Shown here: one piece after another, positions 54,530-62,872 of the stretch
How the letters are laid out: the number at the start of each line of letters is the position of its first letter
Numbering within the stretch: the stretch's first letter is position 1
Assembly: GCA_903821605.1 (NCBI GenBank)
Contig: CAIJLZ010000011.1
Span: forward strand, 62,001-126,000
Origin: an uncultured Sphingomonadales bacterium
GTDB taxonomy: Bacteria > Pseudomonadota > Alphaproteobacteria > Sphingomonadales > Sphingomonadaceae
DNA: 64,000 nucleotides
Direction of reading: 5' to 3'
Notes under the pieces: generated by a model
Databases searched by the model: none
What the model saw: the letters and a program-made list of their open reading frames with translations, nothing else
What the model was told of the DNA's origin: nothing
Translations under genes and position numbers: made by a program

Positions 54530-55412
54530 TCAGCTCGTCGCCGTGATCGACGGGATCAGCGCCGACGTCGATGCGGCGTTTGACCGGCTGCTCGCGGTGC
54601 CGGATGATGCCCGCGCCCGGCTGTATCTCGCGATGCGCCATGCCGCGATGGGTGGCGGTAAGCGGCTCCGCCCGCTGCTGGTCCGCGCCACCGCCCAGTT
54701 ATTCAATATCGATGTCTCGCAATCCTTGCAGGCCGGTCTCGCCGTCGAATGCATCCATGTCTATTCGCTGATCCATGATGATCTGCCCTGCATGGACGAT
54801 GACGACATGCGCCGGGGCAAGCCGACGGTGCACAAGGCCTTTGATGAGGCCACCGCCGTGCTTGCGGGTGACAGCCTCCACGCCATCGCCTTTGAATTGC
54901 TGGCCGATGGCCATGTCCTACCCGATCCGTTCGTGCGCGCCGAATTAAGCCACGCGCTGGCCCATGCCTCTGGCCCGGCGGGCATGGCCGGTGGCCAGAT
55001 GATGGATCTGGAGGCGGAAACCACCACATTTGATCTCGGCACCGTCACCCGGCTGCAACAACTGAAAACCGGGGCGCTGATCAGCTATTGCGTCGAGGCA
55101 GGCGCAATTTTGGGGCGCATTGCCCCCGAAGGTCGTACCGGCCTGCGCGGCTATGCGCGTGATGTCGGCCTTGCGTTCCAGATTGCCGATGACCTGATCG
55201 ATGTGGAGGGCGATGCCGCAACCGCTGGCAAGGCAGTCGGCAAAGACGCCGCGCAGGGCAAGGCCACGTTCGTGTCGCTGCTCGGCGTGGAACGTGCGCG
55301 GGCACAGGCGCACGCGCTGGTCGAACAGGCCCATGCCCATTTGCACGGATTTGGGGCGGAGGCCGATCTGTTACGCGCCATCGCCCGGTTCGCCGTAGAG
55401 AGGAAGCGTTAA
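54519..55412 (+). CDS. ispA: Polyprenyl (farnesyl) diphosphate synthase
   Basis: Condenses DMAPP/GPP with IPP to farnesyl diphosphate. 297 residues. The ATG at 54519 lies in the 3' end of xseB. First Asp-rich motif in SLIHDDLPCMDDDDMRRGKP, second in AFQIADDLIDVEGDAATAGK, with GGGKRLRPLLVRAT before. The DDxxxxD spacing of the first motif is typical of bacterial FPP synthases. dxs, the common downstream neighbour, is replaced by coaD, with one base of overlap. Confidence 0.95.
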   Translation: MAPDQLVAVIDGISADVDAAFDRLLAVPDDARARLYLAMRHAAMGGGKRLRPLLVRATAQLFNIDVSQSLQAGLAVECIHVYSLIHDDLPCMDDDDMRRGKPTVHKAFDEATAVLAGDSLHAIAFELLADGHVLPDPFVRAELSHALAHASGPAGMAGGQMMDLEAETTTFDLGTVTRLQQLKTGALISYCVEAGAILGRIAPEGRTGLRGYARDVGLAFQIADDLIDVEGDAATAGKAVGKDAAQGKATFVSLLGVERARAQAHALVEQAHAHLHGFGAEADLLRAIARFAVERKR

Positions 55413-55933
55413 TGTCCGCCGCCAAGCATCGCATCGGGGTCTATCCCGGCACGTTCGATCCGCTCACCCTCGGACATCTCGATATCATCCGGCGCGGGGC
55501 CAAGCTCGTTGACCATCTGGTGATCGGGGTCACGACCAACGCCTCCAAATCGCCGATGTTCTCGCTGCCGGAACGGATGGAAATGGTGATGCGCGAAACC
55601 CGCGATGTGCCGGGCAATGTCTCGGTCGTCGCGTTCGACTCGTTGCTGATGGACTTTGCCGAACGCGAGGGGGCAAGCATGATCGTGCGCGGCCTGCGCG
55701 CGGTCGCCGATTTCGAATATGAATATCAAATGGCGGGCATGAACCAGCAGTTGAACGACCGGATCGAAACGGTGTTCCTGATGGCGGATGTCTCGCTACA
55801 GCCGATTGCCTCGCGCCTCGTCAAGGAAATCGCCATCTATGGCGGGGACATCTCCCGGTTCGTGCCGCATGCGGTGCGTGATCAGGTCGTGGAACGCATC
55901 AATTCAACCGGCAGCTTGCGTGGTGTCGGCTAA
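55412..55933 (+). CDS. coaD: Phosphopantetheine adenylyltransferase
   Basis: Penultimate step of CoA synthesis, forming dephospho-CoA from 4'-phosphopantetheine and ATP. 173 residues: RIGVYPGTFDPLTLGHLDII with the TxGH motif, IVRGLRAVADFEYEYQMAGM and SRLVKEIAIYGGDISRFVPH. The ATG shares its A with the ispA stop. Followed by the cyclophilin gene after 70 bases. Confidence 0.97.
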   Translation: MSAAKHRIGVYPGTFDPLTLGHLDIIRRGAKLVDHLVIGVTTNASKSPMFSLPERMEMVMRETRDVPGNVSVVAFDSLLMDFAEREGASMIVRGLRAVADFEYEYQMAGMNQQLNDRIETVFLMADVSLQPIASRLVKEIAIYGGDISRFVPHAVRDQVVERINSTGSLRGVG

Positions 55934-56003
55934 GCTTCTGTTCAGCCGTGATCATGTTAAACCGCCCTATGTTGCCGTATCACCAAATGGAAAGACACCG
56001 CCC

Positions 56004-56708
56004 GTGAAGTGGATGAATTCGCTCCTTGCCCTCGCCGCCCTGTCGCTCGGGACCGGCGCTGCCCAAGCCCAGACCGCCGCGCCCGTCGCGCCGGTGATCG
56101 ACCCGGTCAATGTGCTGCACCTTGAACTGTCGACCGGTGGCGCGGTGGACTTGCTGCTGCGCCCCGATAAGGCCCCGGCCCATGTTGATCGCATCCGCAC
56201 GCTGGCCAATCGCGGCTTTTACAATGGCGTGATTTTCCACCGTGTGATCGAGGGCTTCATGGCCCAGACCGGCGACCCGACCGGGACCGGCACCGGCGGT
56301 TCGGACCTGCCCGATCTCAAGGCCGAGTTCAACGACCTGCCGCATTTCCGTGGCACCATTTCGATGGCCCGCGCCGAAAGCCCGGATAGCGCGAACAGCC
56401 AGTTCTTCATCATGCTGGCCCCGAATTTCCGGCTTGATGGCAAATATACCGCGCTTGGCCGGGTGATCAGCGGCATGCAATTTGTCGATGCCGTTGAAAA
56501 GGGCGAACCGCCCGCCAACCCGTCAAAGGTCGTGCGCGCGTGGATGGAACCGGCCCCGCTTGCTGCCCCGGCGGCCATTGCCCCCGCATCGGCCCCGGCA
56601 ACAGCCGCGCCGGAGCCTGCACCTGCGCCCACCGCAGAAGCCGCCCCGGCGCCGGAAGCCAGCCCGGCCCCGGCCGCCGCCCCTGCGGAAGCTGCACCGC
56701 CGCAATAA
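56004..56708 (+). CDS. Secreted cyclophilin-type peptidyl-prolyl isomerase with Ala/Pro tail
   Basis: 234 residues. GTG start at 56004 with GGAAAG nine bases before, and an ATG three codons later (56013). Signal peptide [20 protein letters not shown]. Cyclophilin core: [40 protein letters not shown] then [20 protein letters not shown]. The last about 50 residues are an Ala/Pro/Glu low-complexity tail. Expected in the periplasm, helping proline isomerisation in protein folding. Its stop shares a base with queA (TAATG). Confidence 0.92.
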   Translation: MKWMNSLLALAALSLGTGAAQAQTAAPVAPVIDPVNVLHLELSTGGAVDLLLRPDKAPAHVDRIRTLANRGFYNGVIFHRVIEGFMAQTGDPTGTGTGGSDLPDLKAEFNDLPHFRGTISMARAESPDSANSQFFIMLAPNFRLDGKYTALGRVISGMQFVDAVEKGEPPANPSKVVRAWMEPAPLAAPAAIAPASAPATAAPEPAPAPTAEAAPAPEASPAPAAAPAEAAPPQ

Positions 56709-57748
56709 TGCGCGTCGAGCTGTTTGATTTCGAGCTACCGCCGGAGCGGATCGCGCTGCGGCCGGCCAGCCCGCGTGATGCCGCGCGGATGCTGGTGCTC
56801 GATGGTCATGGCCAATCCGACCGCCATGTCTTTGACCTGCCCGATTGCCTGCGCCCCGGCGATTGCCTTGTCTTCAACGACACCCGCGTCATCCCCGCCC
56901 AGTTGGAAGGCAAAAGGGGCGAGGCGCGGATCGGGGCGACGCTGCACAAGCGCGAATCCTTGCGCAGTTGGCGTGCCTTCATCCGCAATGCCAAGCGGCT
57001 ACACGATGGCGACCGCATCGATTTTGGCCAGCACGTCACCGCCATCGCCCGCGACAAGGCGGAAGACGGCAGCTTCCTGCTCGATTTCGAGGGGGATGAG
57101 CCGGTCGAACTGCTGCTGGAACGCGCCGGAACCATGCCGCTCCCGCCCTATATCGCGGGCAAGCGCCCAACCGATGCGCGCGACCATGAGGATTATCAGA
57201 CGATGTTTGCGCGCGAGGCAGGCGCCGTCGCCGCGCCAACCGCCGCGCTTCACTTTACCGACGGGCTGATCGCCCGCCTCACCGCCCGCGGCATCGCGCA
57301 TGAAACGCTCACCCTCCATGTCGGCGCGGGCACGTTCCTGCCGGTCAAGGCGGAAGACACGACCGAGCACAAGATGCACGCCGAATGGGGCCGGATCGAA
57401 CCGGAAACAGCCGCGCGCCTCAACGCGGTGCACGAGGCCGATGGCCGCGTCATCGCGGTGGGCACCACCTCGCTCCGCCTATTGGAAAGCGCGACGGGCG
57501 AGGACGGGATCATCCAGCCCTTTGCGGGCGACACCTCGATCTTCATCACCCCCGGCTACCGCTTTCGCGCGATTGACGGGCTGATGACCAACTTCCATTT
57601 GCCGAAATCGACGCTCTTCATGCTGGTCAGCGCCCTGATGGGCCGCGAAAAAATGCAAGCTGCGTATCGGCATGCCATTGAGCAAGGCTATCGGTTCTAT
57701 AGCTACGGGGACGCGAGCTTGCTGCTGCCGGAGGTGGTGGCACTTTAG
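56708..57748 (+). CDS. queA: tRNA preQ1(34) S-adenosylmethionine ribosyltransferase-isomerase
   Basis: Transfers and isomerises ribose from SAM to preQ1 in tRNA, giving epoxyqueuosine. 346 residues: [75 protein letters not shown] and [20 protein letters not shown]. The partner tgt is 4 kb away on the same strand, separated by four genes. Start overlaps the cyclophilin stop by one base. Confidence 0.97.
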   Translation: MRVELFDFELPPERIALRPASPRDAARMLVLDGHGQSDRHVFDLPDCLRPGDCLVFNDTRVIPAQLEGKRGEARIGATLHKRESLRSWRAFIRNAKRLHDGDRIDFGQHVTAIARDKAEDGSFLLDFEGDEPVELLLERAGTMPLPPYIAGKRPTDARDHEDYQTMFAREAGAVAAPTAALHFTDGLIARLTARGIAHETLTLHVGAGTFLPVKAEDTTEHKMHAEWGRIEPETAARLNAVHEADGRVIAVGTTSLRLLESATGEDGIIQPFAGDTSIFITPGYRFRAIDGLMTNFHLPKSTLFMLVSALMGREKMQAAYRHAIEQGYRFYSYGDASLLLPEVVAL

Positions 57749-57765
57749 CACCACCGCCACCTCCC

Positions 57766-58575
57766 CTAAATCCGGCCCGGTCGGCCCTGCCCGCCCGTGG
57801 GCTGGCCGTGGGGGCCTCGCCCCGGCATCAACGCGCGGAGTTCTTCGGCGTCGATCCGGCCGTCGTGATCGGTGTCCACCTGATCAAAACGGGCGAGCCG
57901 GGCGGTGAGGGTTTCGGCCAGCGTCAGGCTCCCATCGTGATTGCTATCCGCATTGGCGATCAGCACTGCATCCACCGTGCCGACCAAGCGGCGCAGCATC
58001 ATCTCGCGCATCTCGTCCGGATCACCACCACCCGGCGGTGGACCCATCGGCATCATGTCGCCCGCGCCAGCACCACCCGCGCCTCCCGGGCCACCCGGTC
58101 CACCCGGCGCTCCTGCGCCACCGGGGCCGCCCGGCCCGCCCGGGCCGGGCTGACGGTTCGCGCCGCCGGGGCGGTCATCGTTCAGCACCTCATCGCCAAG
58201 CAGCCGCTGCCAAGCCAGAAATTCCGACTCGCTCAATTGCTTGTCATGATTGGTATCAAGCCGGGCAAAACGGGCGCGGATGATGGCCTCGCGCATGGCC
58301 ATGCGGGCGGCGTGGAGTTCAGGCAGGGTCACCGCGCCATTGCCATCGGTGTCCGCCTCCCGAAAGGCGGCGCGCACGGCGTCTTCAAACTGGTTGCGGC
58401 TGATCGGCTTCATTTCGCGGGGTCGGCGCTCTCCGCCCCCCATGCCCGGAGGGCCATCGCCCGGCGGGCCACCGCCGGGGCCACCGCCACCGCCCGGACC
58501 ACCGCCGCCCATCTGCGCCAAGGCAGGGACAGCCAATACGGCCAGGATCGACAACAGAATCGCCTTCTTCTTCAT
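57766..58575 (-). CDS. Secreted EF-hand protein with Gly/Pro collagen-like linkers
   Basis: 269 residues from the ATG at 58575 (GAGG upstream). A signal peptide, KKKAILLSILAVLAVPALAQ, is followed by a Gly/Pro stretch. Two EF-hand pairs follow: loops DTDGNGAVTLPE and DTNHDKQLSESE, then DSNHDGSLTLAE and DTDHDGRIDAEE. Between the pairs is a Gly-Pro-rich run of PGG/AGG-type triplets. Calcium binding is predicted from loop residues at positions 1, 3, 5 and 12. Extracellular or periplasmic. Convergent with queA, 17 bases apart. Confidence 0.87.
   Translation of the reverse strand: MKKKAILLSILAVLAVPALAQMGGGGPGGGGGPGGGPPGDGPPGMGGGERRPREMKPISRNQFEDAVRAAFREADTDGNGAVTLPELHAARMAMREAIIRARFARLDTNHDKQLSESEFLAWQRLLGDEVLNDDRPGGANRQPGPGGPGGPGGAGAPGGPGGPGGAGGAGAGDMMPMGPPPGGGDPDEMREMMLRRLVGTVDAVLIANADSNHDGSLTLAETLTARLARFDQVDTDHDGRIDAEELRALMPGRGPHGQPTGGQGRPGRI
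58066..58152 (-). repeat. Triplet-type repeat encoding PGG/AGG units
   Basis: The DNA encoding the linker between the two EF-hand pairs is a degenerate repeat of 3-base and 9-base units (CCCGGTCCACCCGGCGCT-like on the plus strand). Such tracts expand and contract by slippage without changing frame. Extent is approximate. Confidence 0.7.
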
Positions 58576-58789
58576 ACGCCACGCCTCACTACTCAACAGG
58601 CCACCTACCTAAACCGAGATTTCTTGCGCGACAATGAACAACAGCAGGCCGCACCGGCGGTGACGAAAAAATTCGGGACAGCGCGCACCTAAAACCCATG
58701 TCCCTAGGGATAATTGATGCGGGTCAAAGACATGGTGGCCAAGCCGGTTCCTGCTGCACCCCATCATTTACAGTGATTCGGAGTGTGCC

Positions 58790-58978
58790 ATGACGCGGTT
58801 GATGTTGATGTTGTTCGCGATAGTGGGAACGACCCTAATGGGCATCGGGGTGGTCATCGCCCTGACAGCGGGCACCGGCGGGGCGCAACATATCGTGCTG
58901 GGCGCGGGCGCGGGCTTTGTGCTTGCTGTCCCGGTAAGCTGGCTCATCGCGCGCCAGATCACCCGCTCGATCTCTTGA
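58790..58978 (+). CDS. Small two-helix membrane protein
   Basis: 62 residues with GGAG seven bases before the ATG. Two hydrophobic segments: LMLMLFAIVGTTLMGIGVVI and IVLGAGAGFVLAVPVSWLIA, separated by ALTAGTGGAQH, ending in a basic RQITRS tail. Similar alphaproteobacterial proteins are often labelled CTP synthetase in databases, a label that cannot be right for a 62-residue membrane protein; the real CTP synthase is pyrG here. Function unknown. Confidence 0.78.
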   Translation: MTRLMLMLFAIVGTTLMGIGVVIALTAGTGGAQHIVLGAGAGFVLAVPVSWLIARQITRSIS

Positions 58979-59045
58979 TCTCTTGGGCGGTTTGACGGGG
59001 AAGCGCCGCCTCTGGCTTGTGCTTCACCCCCGAATTGCTCCGGGC

Positions 59046-60662
59046 TTAGCCCACCCCTTCACCGCGCCAGCGGCTGACGGTTTCGACCACCACATCATTG
59101 CCCTCGCGGCGCTGGTTCCACAGATCGGAGAAGATCGGATCCTCCGACGCGGGTTTGAGGGCTGCTTCCAGCGTATCGAGCCGGACCCGGATCGGCACCG
59201 GCACGCCTTCGCCGCAGACGATGCACTCGCGGTTCTGCAACGCGGGGATGATGTCGATGAAGCTGCGCGCCCCTTCGGGCAGGCTATCGTTGATTTTCGC
59301 CTGATCGCGGAGATTGTTGAGCCGCATCGAGATGATGGTGCCGCATTGCGACAAGGCCGCCTCCGACAATTCGGATGGCCGCTGCGTGATCAGCCCAAGC
59401 GAGACGCCATATTTCCGCCCCTCCCGCGCGATGCGTTCAAGCTGACGTTCCGCCGACAGCACATCATCGGGGTGGACCGCCGGCAGATAACGTTGCGCCT
59501 CCTCGCAAACGAGCAGGATCGGCACGCGCTTTTCACGCGGCGCCCAGATGGCATAGTCGAAAATCAGGCGCGACAGGATCGAGACCACCACCTTGACGAT
59601 CTCCGATGGCACCCCGGCCAGATCGATGATCGAAATCGGCCTGGCTTCCACCGGAAAGCGCAGCAGGTCGCTGATCAACTGGGTCATCGAATTGTTGCGG
59701 TAACTCGCACTGAAGATGAAACCGAAGCGGCTATCGGAGAAGAATTGCTCGATATTAAGCCGCAGCCGGGTGTAGCGATAGGCCTCGGCCTGCTTATCGA
59801 GCCGGCTCATTTCCTCCTGCAAGGCCTCGATCAGATCGCTGAGAAGATAAGGGATCGGGCTATCGGCAGTAACCTTGGCCCCTTCCGCCAGCATGTGATT
59901 TTTGGAGCGGGCCGACAACAGGCACTTGGCAATGATATTGACGTCGACCGCCCGGCTCTCACCCGATGTCGTGACAAAGGCCTCGCAATGCTCTTGCAGA
60001 TTCATGACCCAATAGGGGATCTGGAGATTATCGACATTCCACACCTTGCCCACATCGCCAAAGGCCGCGGCATATTCTCCATGCGGGTCCAGCATCACGA
60101 TATGGCCTTCGGGCGCGGCGGCGATGATCCGGTGCAACATCAAGGCAACCGTCGTCGACTTGCCGGTGCCGGTTGAACCAACCACCGCGAAATGGCGGCT
60201 CAGCAACTTGTCAAACTGAATCGAGGCCCGCACATCGGCGGTCGGATAAACGGTGCCAATTTCGATATGGGCCCCGTCTTGCGGCGCAAAGGCAAGCCGC
60301 AGGTCATCGTGGCTGGCAAGGAACACGCGATCACCGGGATGGGGATATAGCGTCACGCCACGGCGGAAATTTGCCAGCCCGCCATCGGGCAAGCGATCCC
60401 CCTCGCCGACAAATTCGACCTCGGCAATCACGCTATCGGCATCCAGCCGATCGACGGTGATCTCGGTCAATGTCCCCAGCAGCCAGCTCGACGCCAGCGC
60501 CAGCTTCACATGGCCGCCGACCGAGGTCGCCGCGCGCTCGGTCTCGTCCGCCTGCTCGCGCAAATGCACCAATTGCCGGAGCGCCAAGCGGCACATCACC
60601 TTCTCGCCGCTGGTATCCAGGACAAAGCCCAGTTCATCTGGGGCGAGCGAGAGATCGGACAT
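59046..60662 (-). CDS. HerA-like DUF87 ATPase
   Basis: 538 residues. A HAS-barrel-like N-terminal part is followed by Walker A GSTGTGKST at 162-170, IVMLDPHGEYAAAFGDVGKV, and Walker B RVPILLVCEEAQRYLP, then YGVSLGLITQRPSELSEAAL with the Gln-Arg finger-like segment. This is the HerA/FtsK-like hexameric translocase superfamily. In archaea and phage-defence systems HerA works with NurA or SIR2-type nucleases; none is adjacent, so this looks like the stand-alone chromosomal type. ATG at 60662 with AAAGGG upstream. Role, probably DNA-related, is not established. Confidence 0.86.
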   Translation of the reverse strand: MSDLSLAPDELGFVLDTSGEKVMCRLALRQLVHLREQADETERAATSVGGHVKLALASSWLLGTLTEITVDRLDADSVIAEVEFVGEGDRLPDGGLANFRRGVTLYPHPGDRVFLASHDDLRLAFAPQDGAHIEIGTVYPTADVRASIQFDKLLSRHFAVVGSTGTGKSTTVALMLHRIIAAAPEGHIVMLDPHGEYAAAFGDVGKVWNVDNLQIPYWVMNLQEHCEAFVTTSGESRAVDVNIIAKCLLSARSKNHMLAEGAKVTADSPIPYLLSDLIEALQEEMSRLDKQAEAYRYTRLRLNIEQFFSDSRFGFIFSASYRNNSMTQLISDLLRFPVEARPISIIDLAGVPSEIVKVVVSILSRLIFDYAIWAPREKRVPILLVCEEAQRYLPAVHPDDVLSAERQLERIAREGRKYGVSLGLITQRPSELSEAALSQCGTIISMRLNNLRDQAKINDSLPEGARSFIDIIPALQNRECIVCGEGVPVPIRVRLDTLEAALKPASEDPIFSDLWNQRREGNDVVVETVSRWRGEGVG

Positions 60663-60773
60663 GTGCGACCCTTTTGATACATCAGGATGGAAACGGGCAC
60701 GGACGGGCAACGCAACCAGCACAGCGACGGCGTTGCAACCTATACCGCCTTATCGCCTTATCTGCACTTTTTG

Positions 60774-60788
60774 ATATTAATTTAATAT
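60774..60788. promoter_or_regulatory. AT-only palindrome upstream of the HerA-like gene
   Basis: ATATTAA, T, TTAATAT: perfect 7-bp arms around one base, 112 bases before the herA-like start and 47 bases after the TauE/SafE stop. Unusual AT content for the region. Possible operator; no binding protein can be named. Confidence 0.4.
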
Positions 60789-60834
60789 TTGAAGCGGGTA
60801 AATTCATCCCGAGGCGATAGGGCTTGGCCGCCCG

Positions 60835-61614
60835 TCAAATGCCCCCAAGCTGGCGCAACGGGTTCGCGGGATCGAGCAACAGCTTCACCGTCAGCCCCAA
60901 CGACATCAGCACCAACAGCGGCCGGATCAGCCGGGCGCCATGCCGCACCGCATAATGTGCGCCCAGCCAGCCGCCCGCCACTTGGCCAACCGCCATCACC
61001 GCCCCGACCAGCAGCACGACATGACCAGCCAGCGCGAACAGGATCAGCGACGCCAGATTGCTGGTCGCGTTCAGCACCTTGGTATGCGCGGTCGCGCGAG
61101 TCAGCCCCATGCCCGCAAGACCCACCAGCGAAATCGCGAAAAAGCTGCCCGTGCCGGGGCCGAAAAATCCATCATAAAAACCGATGAACGGCGCAACAAA
61201 GGCATAAGCGCCGATGGTGATGCGGTGGTGAACATCCTCATCGCTCATGCGCGGCGAGAAGAGGAAATACACCACCGCCGCAATCAGCAGCAGCGGCACC
61301 ACCAGCTTCAACGTATCGGGCCGGATCGATTGCACCACAAACGCGCCGAGCATGGCGCTGGCAAAGGTGGTGGCAATAACCGGGGCAAGCGCCCGCCACT
61401 GGATCAACCCACCATGGTGAAAGCGCGTCACCGCCAATAATGTGCCCCAGACGCTCTGCGCCTTATTGGTGGCAAGCGCCTGAATCGGGCTGATGCCCGT
61501 GGCGAGAATAGCGGGCAATGCGAGCAACCCGCCGCCCCCGGCGATGCTGTCGACAAAGCCCGCGACAAGGCCGACCAGTGCCAGCAGCGACAAGATTTCC
61601 CACCCCAGATGCAT
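60835..61614 (-). CDS. TauE/SafE (TSUP) family membrane permease
   Basis: 259 residues from the ATG at 61614 (an upstream in-frame ATG at 61665 is also possible). About eight hydrophobic segments in two repeats: [20 protein letters not shown] and [20 protein letters not shown] are the paired signature GxxxGxxxGxGGG/FGPGTGS of the family. Members export sulphite, sulphoacetate or other small organosulphur anions; the substrate is not readable. Divergent from tgt. Confidence 0.88.
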   Translation of the reverse strand: MHLGWEILSLLALVGLVAGFVDSIAGGGGLLALPAILATGISPIQALATNKAQSVWGTLLAVTRFHHGGLIQWRALAPVIATTFASAMLGAFVVQSIRPDTLKLVVPLLLIAAVVYFLFSPRMSDEDVHHRITIGAYAFVAPFIGFYDGFFGPGTGSFFAISLVGLAGMGLTRATAHTKVLNATSNLASLILFALAGHVVLLVGAVMAVGQVAGGWLGAHYAVRHGARLIRPLLVLMSLGLTVKLLLDPANPLRQLGGI

Positions 61615-61703
61615 GGCCCCGGCGTCGCATGGGCAGGCGAACATGGCAAGTGCGTCGATTTTCACTTGCCATGAGCAATCCGCATGACGCAGGACCAGCG
61701 TCC

Positions 61704-62846
61704 ATGACGACCGCCCATCCGCCCCGTTTCGCCTTCGACATCCACGCCCGCGACGGTAAGGCCCGCACTGGGGTCATCCGCATGAATCGCGGCGAGATCC
61801 GCACGCCCGCCTTCATGCCGGTCGGCACTGCCGCCACCGTCAAGGCGATGCGCCCGGAAGAGGTGCGCGCCGCCGGGGCCGATATCATCCTTGGCAACAC
61901 CTATCACCTCATGCTGCGCCCCGGCGCGGAACGCATGGCACGGCTCGGCGGGCTACACCGCTTTATGGACTGGGATCGCCCGATCCTGACCGATAGCGGC
62001 GGCTATCAGGTGATGAGCCTGTCGGCACTGACCAAGATGAGTGAGGATGGCGTCGCGTTTCAAAGCCATCTCGACGGCTCGCGCCACATGATCACACCGG
62101 AACGCTCGATGGAAATCCAGCGGCTGCTCGGCTCCGACATCGTCATGGCATTCGACGAATGCACCAAGAACGGCGCGACCCGCGATGAAGCGGCGCGCTC
62201 GATGGAACGCTCGATGCGCTGGGCCAAGCGCTCACGCGATGGCTTTGACAGCGGCCACGACCATGCCGCCCGCGCCGCGCTGTTCGGCATCCAGCAGGGC
62301 TCGCTCGACGAAGCGCTACGCCTGCAATCGGCGGAGGCGCTGAAAGACATCGGTTTTGACGGCTATGCCATCGGCGGCCTTGCCGTGGGCGAGGGACAAG
62401 AAGCCATGTTCGGCGTGCTCGATTATGCGCCGGGCCAGTTGCCGGACGACAAGCCGCGCTATCTGATGGGGGTCGGCAAGCCGGACGACATCGTCGGCGC
62501 GGTTGAACGCGGGATCGATATGTTCGATTGCGTGCTCCCCACCCGTTCGGGCCGCAATGGGCAGGCCTTTACCTGGAACGGCCCGATCAACATCCGCAAC
62601 GCCAAGCATGCGGAAGACATGTCCCCGCTTGATGCGCGTTGCGGCTGCCCGGCCTGCACCCGCTTCTCGCGGGCCTATCTCCACCATCTCAACCGTTCGG
62701 GCGAAATTCTCGGCGCGATGCTGATGACCCAACACAATATCTGGTTCTACCAGGCGCTGATGCAGGGTTTGCGCGATGCCATCGCATCCGGCACCCTGAC
62801 GAGCTTTGCCAACACCTTCCGGCAGAACTACAAGCGAACACCATGA
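61704..62846 (+). CDS. tgt: tRNA-guanine transglycosylase
   Basis: Swaps guanine 34 for preQ1 in GUN-anticodon tRNAs. 380 residues from the ATG at 61704, with AGGA nine bases upstream; an ATG at 61671 has none. Active-site Asp in [20 protein letters not shown], second Asp in [20 protein letters not shown], and zinc ligands in [17 protein letters not shown]. Together with queA it gives the queuosine pathway two genes in this window. Followed by gor after 26 bases. Confidence 0.97.
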   Translation: MTTAHPPRFAFDIHARDGKARTGVIRMNRGEIRTPAFMPVGTAATVKAMRPEEVRAAGADIILGNTYHLMLRPGAERMARLGGLHRFMDWDRPILTDSGGYQVMSLSALTKMSEDGVAFQSHLDGSRHMITPERSMEIQRLLGSDIVMAFDECTKNGATRDEAARSMERSMRWAKRSRDGFDSGHDHAARAALFGIQQGSLDEALRLQSAEALKDIGFDGYAIGGLAVGEGQEAMFGVLDYAPGQLPDDKPRYLMGVGKPDDIVGAVERGIDMFDCVLPTRSGRNGQAFTWNGPINIRNAKHAEDMSPLDARCGCPACTRFSRAYLHHLNRSGEILGAMLMTQHNIWFYQALMQGLRDAIASGTLTSFANTFRQNYKRTP

Positions 62847-62872
62847 CACCCGCTTTTGTGAGACCCTGACCC

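Noticed and set aside
58983-60176. 397-codon plus-strand frame opposite the HerA-like gene
   Set aside because: Antisense shadow; HerA motifs on the other strand are clear.
59046-61614. HerA-like ATPase region considered as a phage-defence island
   Set aside because: No nuclease, SIR2, restriction or other effector gene next to it; neighbours are a small membrane protein and a permease.
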